Shown: positions 61,645-64,000 of the stretch, one piece after another
Position numbering within the stretch: position 1 is the first letter of the stretch
Layout of the letters: each line of letters begins with the position of its first letter
From: Pseudoroseomonas cervicalis
GTDB taxonomy: Bacteria; Pseudomonadota; Alphaproteobacteria; Acetobacterales; Acetobacteraceae
DNA: 64,000 bases
Direction of reading: 5' to 3'
NCBI RefSeq assembly: GCF_030818485.1
Contig: NZ_JAUTAJ010000002.1
Span: forward strand, 310,001 to 374,000
Position numbers and translations under genes: made by a program
The notes under the pieces: model-generated
The model's database searches: none
Seen by the model: the letters and a program-made list of their open reading frames with translations, nothing else
Told to the model about the DNA's origin: nothing

Positions 61645-62331
61645 ATGAGCCTCGCATCGCCCACCCTGGCCGAGACCATCCGCCTGCGCCTCGCCGAGGA
61701 CATCCATGCCGGCCAGCTGCCGCCGGGCGCCGAGATCGATGAGAGCGCCCTGGCCGAGCGCTTCGGCGCCTCCCGCACCCCCGTGCGTGAGGCACTGCGC
61801 GAGCTGGCGGCGCAGGGGCTGGTGGAGATCGTGCCGCGGCGCGGCGCCCGCGTGGCGCGCGTCACGCTGGAGCAGCTGGGCGAGCTGTTCGAGCTGCTGG
61901 CCGAGACCGAGGCGATGTGCGCCCGCTTCGCCACCTGGCGCATGACGGCGACCGAGCGCTTCGCGCTGCAGCGGCTGCAGGCGGAGTTCGCGCCGCGGCC
62001 GGAGGAGGCGCCCGGCGCGCTGGCCGATTACGACAGCTACAATCGCCGCTTCCACGAGCTGATCTATCGCGGCACGCATAATGGCATGCTGGCCGCGCAT
62101 GCGGCGGCGCTGCGCCAGCGGCTCGACCCCTATCGCCGCGCCCAGTACCGCGGCGACCGGCGCATCGAGCAATCCTATGCCGAGCACCAGGCGGTGCTGG
62201 ACCGCATGCTGCGCGGCGCGGGGGAGGAGGCGGCGCAGCTGATGCGGGCGCATATGCTCTCGGCCAGCGCGGCGCTGGCGCGGCTGGTGCAGGGCGGCTT
62301 CGCCCCGGATGTCGGCACGCCGCCCGGCTGA
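61645..62331 (+). CDS. GntR-family regulator
   Basis: A 228-residue FadR-type regulator: TIRLRLAEDIHAGQLPPGAE, ESALAERFGASRTPVREALR, GLVEIVPRRGARVARV, then an FCD domain with LADYDSYNRRFHELIYRGTHN and SYAEHQAVLDRMLRG (metal ligands D, H, H). It lies 123 bases before malonyl-CoA decarboxylase on the same strand; GntR regulators such as MatR control malonate genes, so it may sense malonate or malonyl-CoA. That link is inferred. Confidence 0.92.
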   Translation: MSLASPTLAETIRLRLAEDIHAGQLPPGAEIDESALAERFGASRTPVREALRELAAQGLVEIVPRRGARVARVTLEQLGELFELLAETEAMCARFATWRMTATERFALQRLQAEFAPRPEEAPGALADYDSYNRRFHELIYRGTHNGMLAAHAAALRQRLDPYRRAQYRGDRRIEQSYAEHQAVLDRMLRGAGEEAAQLMRAHMLSASAALARLVQGGFAPDVGTPPG

Positions 62332-62454
62332 GCCGGTTTCTGCATACAAAATCGTGTTCCATCACCCCTTTCGCATATTTTCCCGTTCCCGCACCCCGGC
62401 TCCTGCGCTCTACTGGCCCGGAGCGGGCGGCCCGACCGCCCCGGAGAGGGAGAA

Positions 62455-64000
62455 ATGCCCATGGCGCTGTCCATCACCCTTGGCGCGCGCAGCTGGGTCG
62501 AGCGGCTGTGGTCCGGCATCGCCGATCGCGGCCGCCCTTACGCCGATGTGCCGACCGCGACGACGCCGCCGCTGGACCGGGCGCGGCTGCTGGCCAGCGC
62601 CCTGCTGTCCGAGCGCGGCGAGGCCTCGGGCGCCGCCGTCGCGCGCGAGCTGCTGCAGGTGCTCGGCCAGCTGCAGGCCGGTGACCGCGCCGCCTTCCGC
62701 CATTTCCTGGCCAGCGACTTCGCCCCCGACACGGCGAAGCTGCGCGCCGCCGCCGAGGCCTATCTGGCCGATGCCTCGCCCGAGCGCGCCATGGCCTTGT
62801 TCGAATGCGCCGAGCCGCCGCGCCAGGAGCTGCTGCGGCGGATGAACATGGCGCCCGGCGGCACCGCCGCGCTGGTGGCGCTGCGCACCGAGCTGCTCTC
62901 CACCCTGAAGCGCGACCCGGCGCTGAAGCCGCTGGACACCGATCTGCGGCATCTCTTCACCTCCTGGTTCAACCGGGGCTTCCTGGAGCTGCGGCGGATC
63001 GACTGGGACACGCCGGCGGCGATCCTGGAGAAGCTGATCCGCTACGAGGCGGTGCATGAGATCGAGGGCTGGGAGGATCTGCGCCGCCGCCTGGCGCCCG
63101 ACCGCCGCTGCTTCGGCTTCTTCCACCGCGCGCTTCCGGGCGAGCCGCTGATCTTCGTCGAGGTGGCGCTGGTCCGCGGCCTGGCCTCGGCCATCCAGCC
63201 GCTGCTGGCCCGCTCGGCCGACCCGGCGCCGGCCCCCGAGCCCGGCTTCGACACGGCGATCTTCTATTCCATCTCCAACTGCCAGGAGGGGCTGCGCGGC
63301 ATCTCCTTCGGCAATTTCCTGATCAAGCAGGTGGTGGAGGAGCTGAAGGCCGAGCTGCCGGGGCTGACGCAATTCTCCACCCTCTCCCCGGTGCCGGGCT
63401 TCCGCCGCTGGCTGAAGCGCCGGCTGGACCGCGACGGCAACGCGCTGACGCCGGAGGAGCGCGGCGCGCTGGCCGCGCTGCTGCCGGCGCCGCAGGAGGA
63501 GAGCGCCGAGGCCGACGCACCCTCTGCCGCCGCGCTGGTCGAGGGGGTTGCGAAGGGGGAGTGGTGGCGCGACAAGGCGCGCGAGGCGGCGCTGCGCGCG
63601 CCGCTGCTGCGCCTCGTGGCCGAGTACCTGACCCGCCCCAACAGCGGCATGGGCGCGATCGATCCGGTCGCGCGCTTCCATCTCGGCAATGGCGCGCAGC
63701 TCGAGCGGATCAACTGGCTCGGCAACACGGCGCCGCGCGGCATGGAGGAATCCTTCGGGGTGATGGTGAACTACCTCTACGACCCGGAGCGGATCGAGGC
63801 GAACCACGAGGCCTTCACGCGTTCCGGCACCATCGCCCGCTCCGCCGCGGTGGAGGCGATGCTGGCGCAGCCGCGCCTGCCGGCGCCGCCCTCCGGCGGC
63901 CGCACCCTGCTGCCGCGCCTGCTCGGCGGCGGCTCCGCCGCCCCGGCCGGCGGCGCGGCCAAGGACCAGGCCCTCAAGGACCAGGCCCCGAAGGATCCGC
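62455..64000 (+). CDS. Malonyl-CoA decarboxylase, N-terminal part
   Basis: The gene runs off the right edge after about 515 codons. The sequence fits malonyl-CoA decarboxylase (MCD): an N-terminal helical domain (LLSERGEASGAAVARELLQVL, FRHFLASDFAPDTAKL) then the catalytic acetyltransferase-like domain (LFTSWFNRGFLELRRIDWDTP, AVHEIEGWEDLRRRLAPDRR, IFYSISNCQEGLRGISFGNF, LIKQVVEELKAELPGL, FSTLSPVPGFRRWL, FHLGNGAQLERINWLG). It turns malonyl-CoA into acetyl-CoA and CO2. GGAGAGGGAG precedes ATG 62455; ATG 62461 is also possible. Confidence 0.95.
   Translation, partial: MPMALSITLGARSWVERLWSGIADRGRPYADVPTATTPPLDRARLLASALLSERGEASGAAVARELLQVLGQLQAGDRAAFRHFLASDFAPDTAKLRAAAEAYLADASPERAMALFECAEPPRQELLRRMNMAPGGTAALVALRTELLSTLKRDPALKPLDTDLRHLFTSWFNRGFLELRRIDWDTPAAILEKLIRYEAVHEIEGWEDLRRRLAPDRRCFGFFHRALPGEPLIFVEVALVRGLASAIQPLLARSADPAPAPEPGFDTAIFYSISNCQEGLRGISFGNFLIKQVVEELKAELPGLTQFSTLSPVPGFRRWLKRRLDRDGNALTPEERGALAALLPAPQEESAEADAPSAAALVEGVAKGEWWRDKAREAALRAPLLRLVAEYLTRPNSGMGAIDPVARFHLGNGAQLERINWLGNTAPRGMEESFGVMVNYLYDPERIEANHEAFTRSGTIARSAAVEAMLAQPRLPAPPSGGRTLLPRLLGGGSAAPAGGAAKDQALKDQAPKDP

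Noticed and set aside
1..64000. CRISPR arrays, tRNA or rRNA genes, insertion sequences
   Set aside because: No spaced repeats of CRISPR type, no tRNA cloverleaf or rRNA-like sequence, and no transposase or terminal inverted repeats were seen; the only repeats are short and local.

Overview
The window is about 64 kb of very GC-rich chromosomal DNA. GC-ending codons are used almost throughout, which produces many long antisense shadow frames. The gene content suits a metabolically versatile alphaproteobacterium of the Acetobacteraceae (Roseomonas-like): Bug-type solute receptors, TonB/ABC iron uptake, molybdenum hydroxylases, many LysR/TetR/GntR/AraC regulators and several chemoreceptors. The family assignment is an inference from composition and gene families, since no rRNA or other marker is present. 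I see no tRNA, rRNA, CRISPR array, insertion sequence, integrase or phage gene, so this reads as ordinary but accessory-rich chromosome.

Layout. 1-4.4 kb: the start of a Bug receptor, a small conserved-looking protein, an exported Glu/Arg/Gln-rich helical protein, a chemoreceptor and a DEDDh exonuclease. 4.4-7.1 kb: an acetate kinase operon whose upstream MaoC-phosphotransacylase fusion gene is split by one extra base; a palindrome lies inside the likely promoter. 7.3-11.1 kb: pqiABC, ended by two hairpins. 11.1-16.3 kb: M20 peptidase, EamA exporter with a divergent AraC regulator, and an ABC exporter. 16.6-19.6 kb: a nitronate monooxygenase-type enzyme, and flavohaemoglobin (hmp) divergent from nsrR with two 23-bp NsrR-like sites between them. 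19.6-23.5 kb: a three-gene exported molybdenum hydroxylase (cytochrome c, large subunit, 2Fe-2S subunit) with a divergent TetR gene and a palindrome. 23.5-28.6 kb: an SH3 lipoprotein, a peptidoglycan-binding protein, and a Fur-box-preceded TonB receptor with a frameshifted binding-protein gene.

28.7-37.6 kb: a LysR gene, a five-gene peptide ABC importer and, divergently, a serine beta-lactamase-fold hydrolase and an M81 (MlrC-type) metallopeptidase, which looks like a peptide uptake and breakdown locus. 37.6-41.2 kb: AlkD-like protein, TetR/hydrolase pair, and a retropepsin-fold lipoprotein that has lost both catalytic aspartates. 41.2-44.3 kb: a second Fur-box-preceded iron ABC importer. 44.4-57.8 kb: a methyltransferase and many regulator/enzyme pairs (GlxA-type/DJ-1, LysR/aldo-keto reductase, LysR/PACE pump, XRE-cupin/MFS, GntR/cyclase). 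57.8-59.9 kb: an AT-rich promoter region, a soluble globin-type chemoreceptor, then two tandem tiny genes whose products share a 22-residue C-terminal module resembling a double-glycine leader. 59.9-64 kb: a second Bug receptor, an exported hypothetical protein, a GntR regulator and the start of malonyl-CoA decarboxylase.

The least explained item is the pair of small peptides at 59542-59871. Two genes (5626-7030 and 25254-26400) are each broken by a single extra base in a short G/C run, which may be biological or may be consensus errors.
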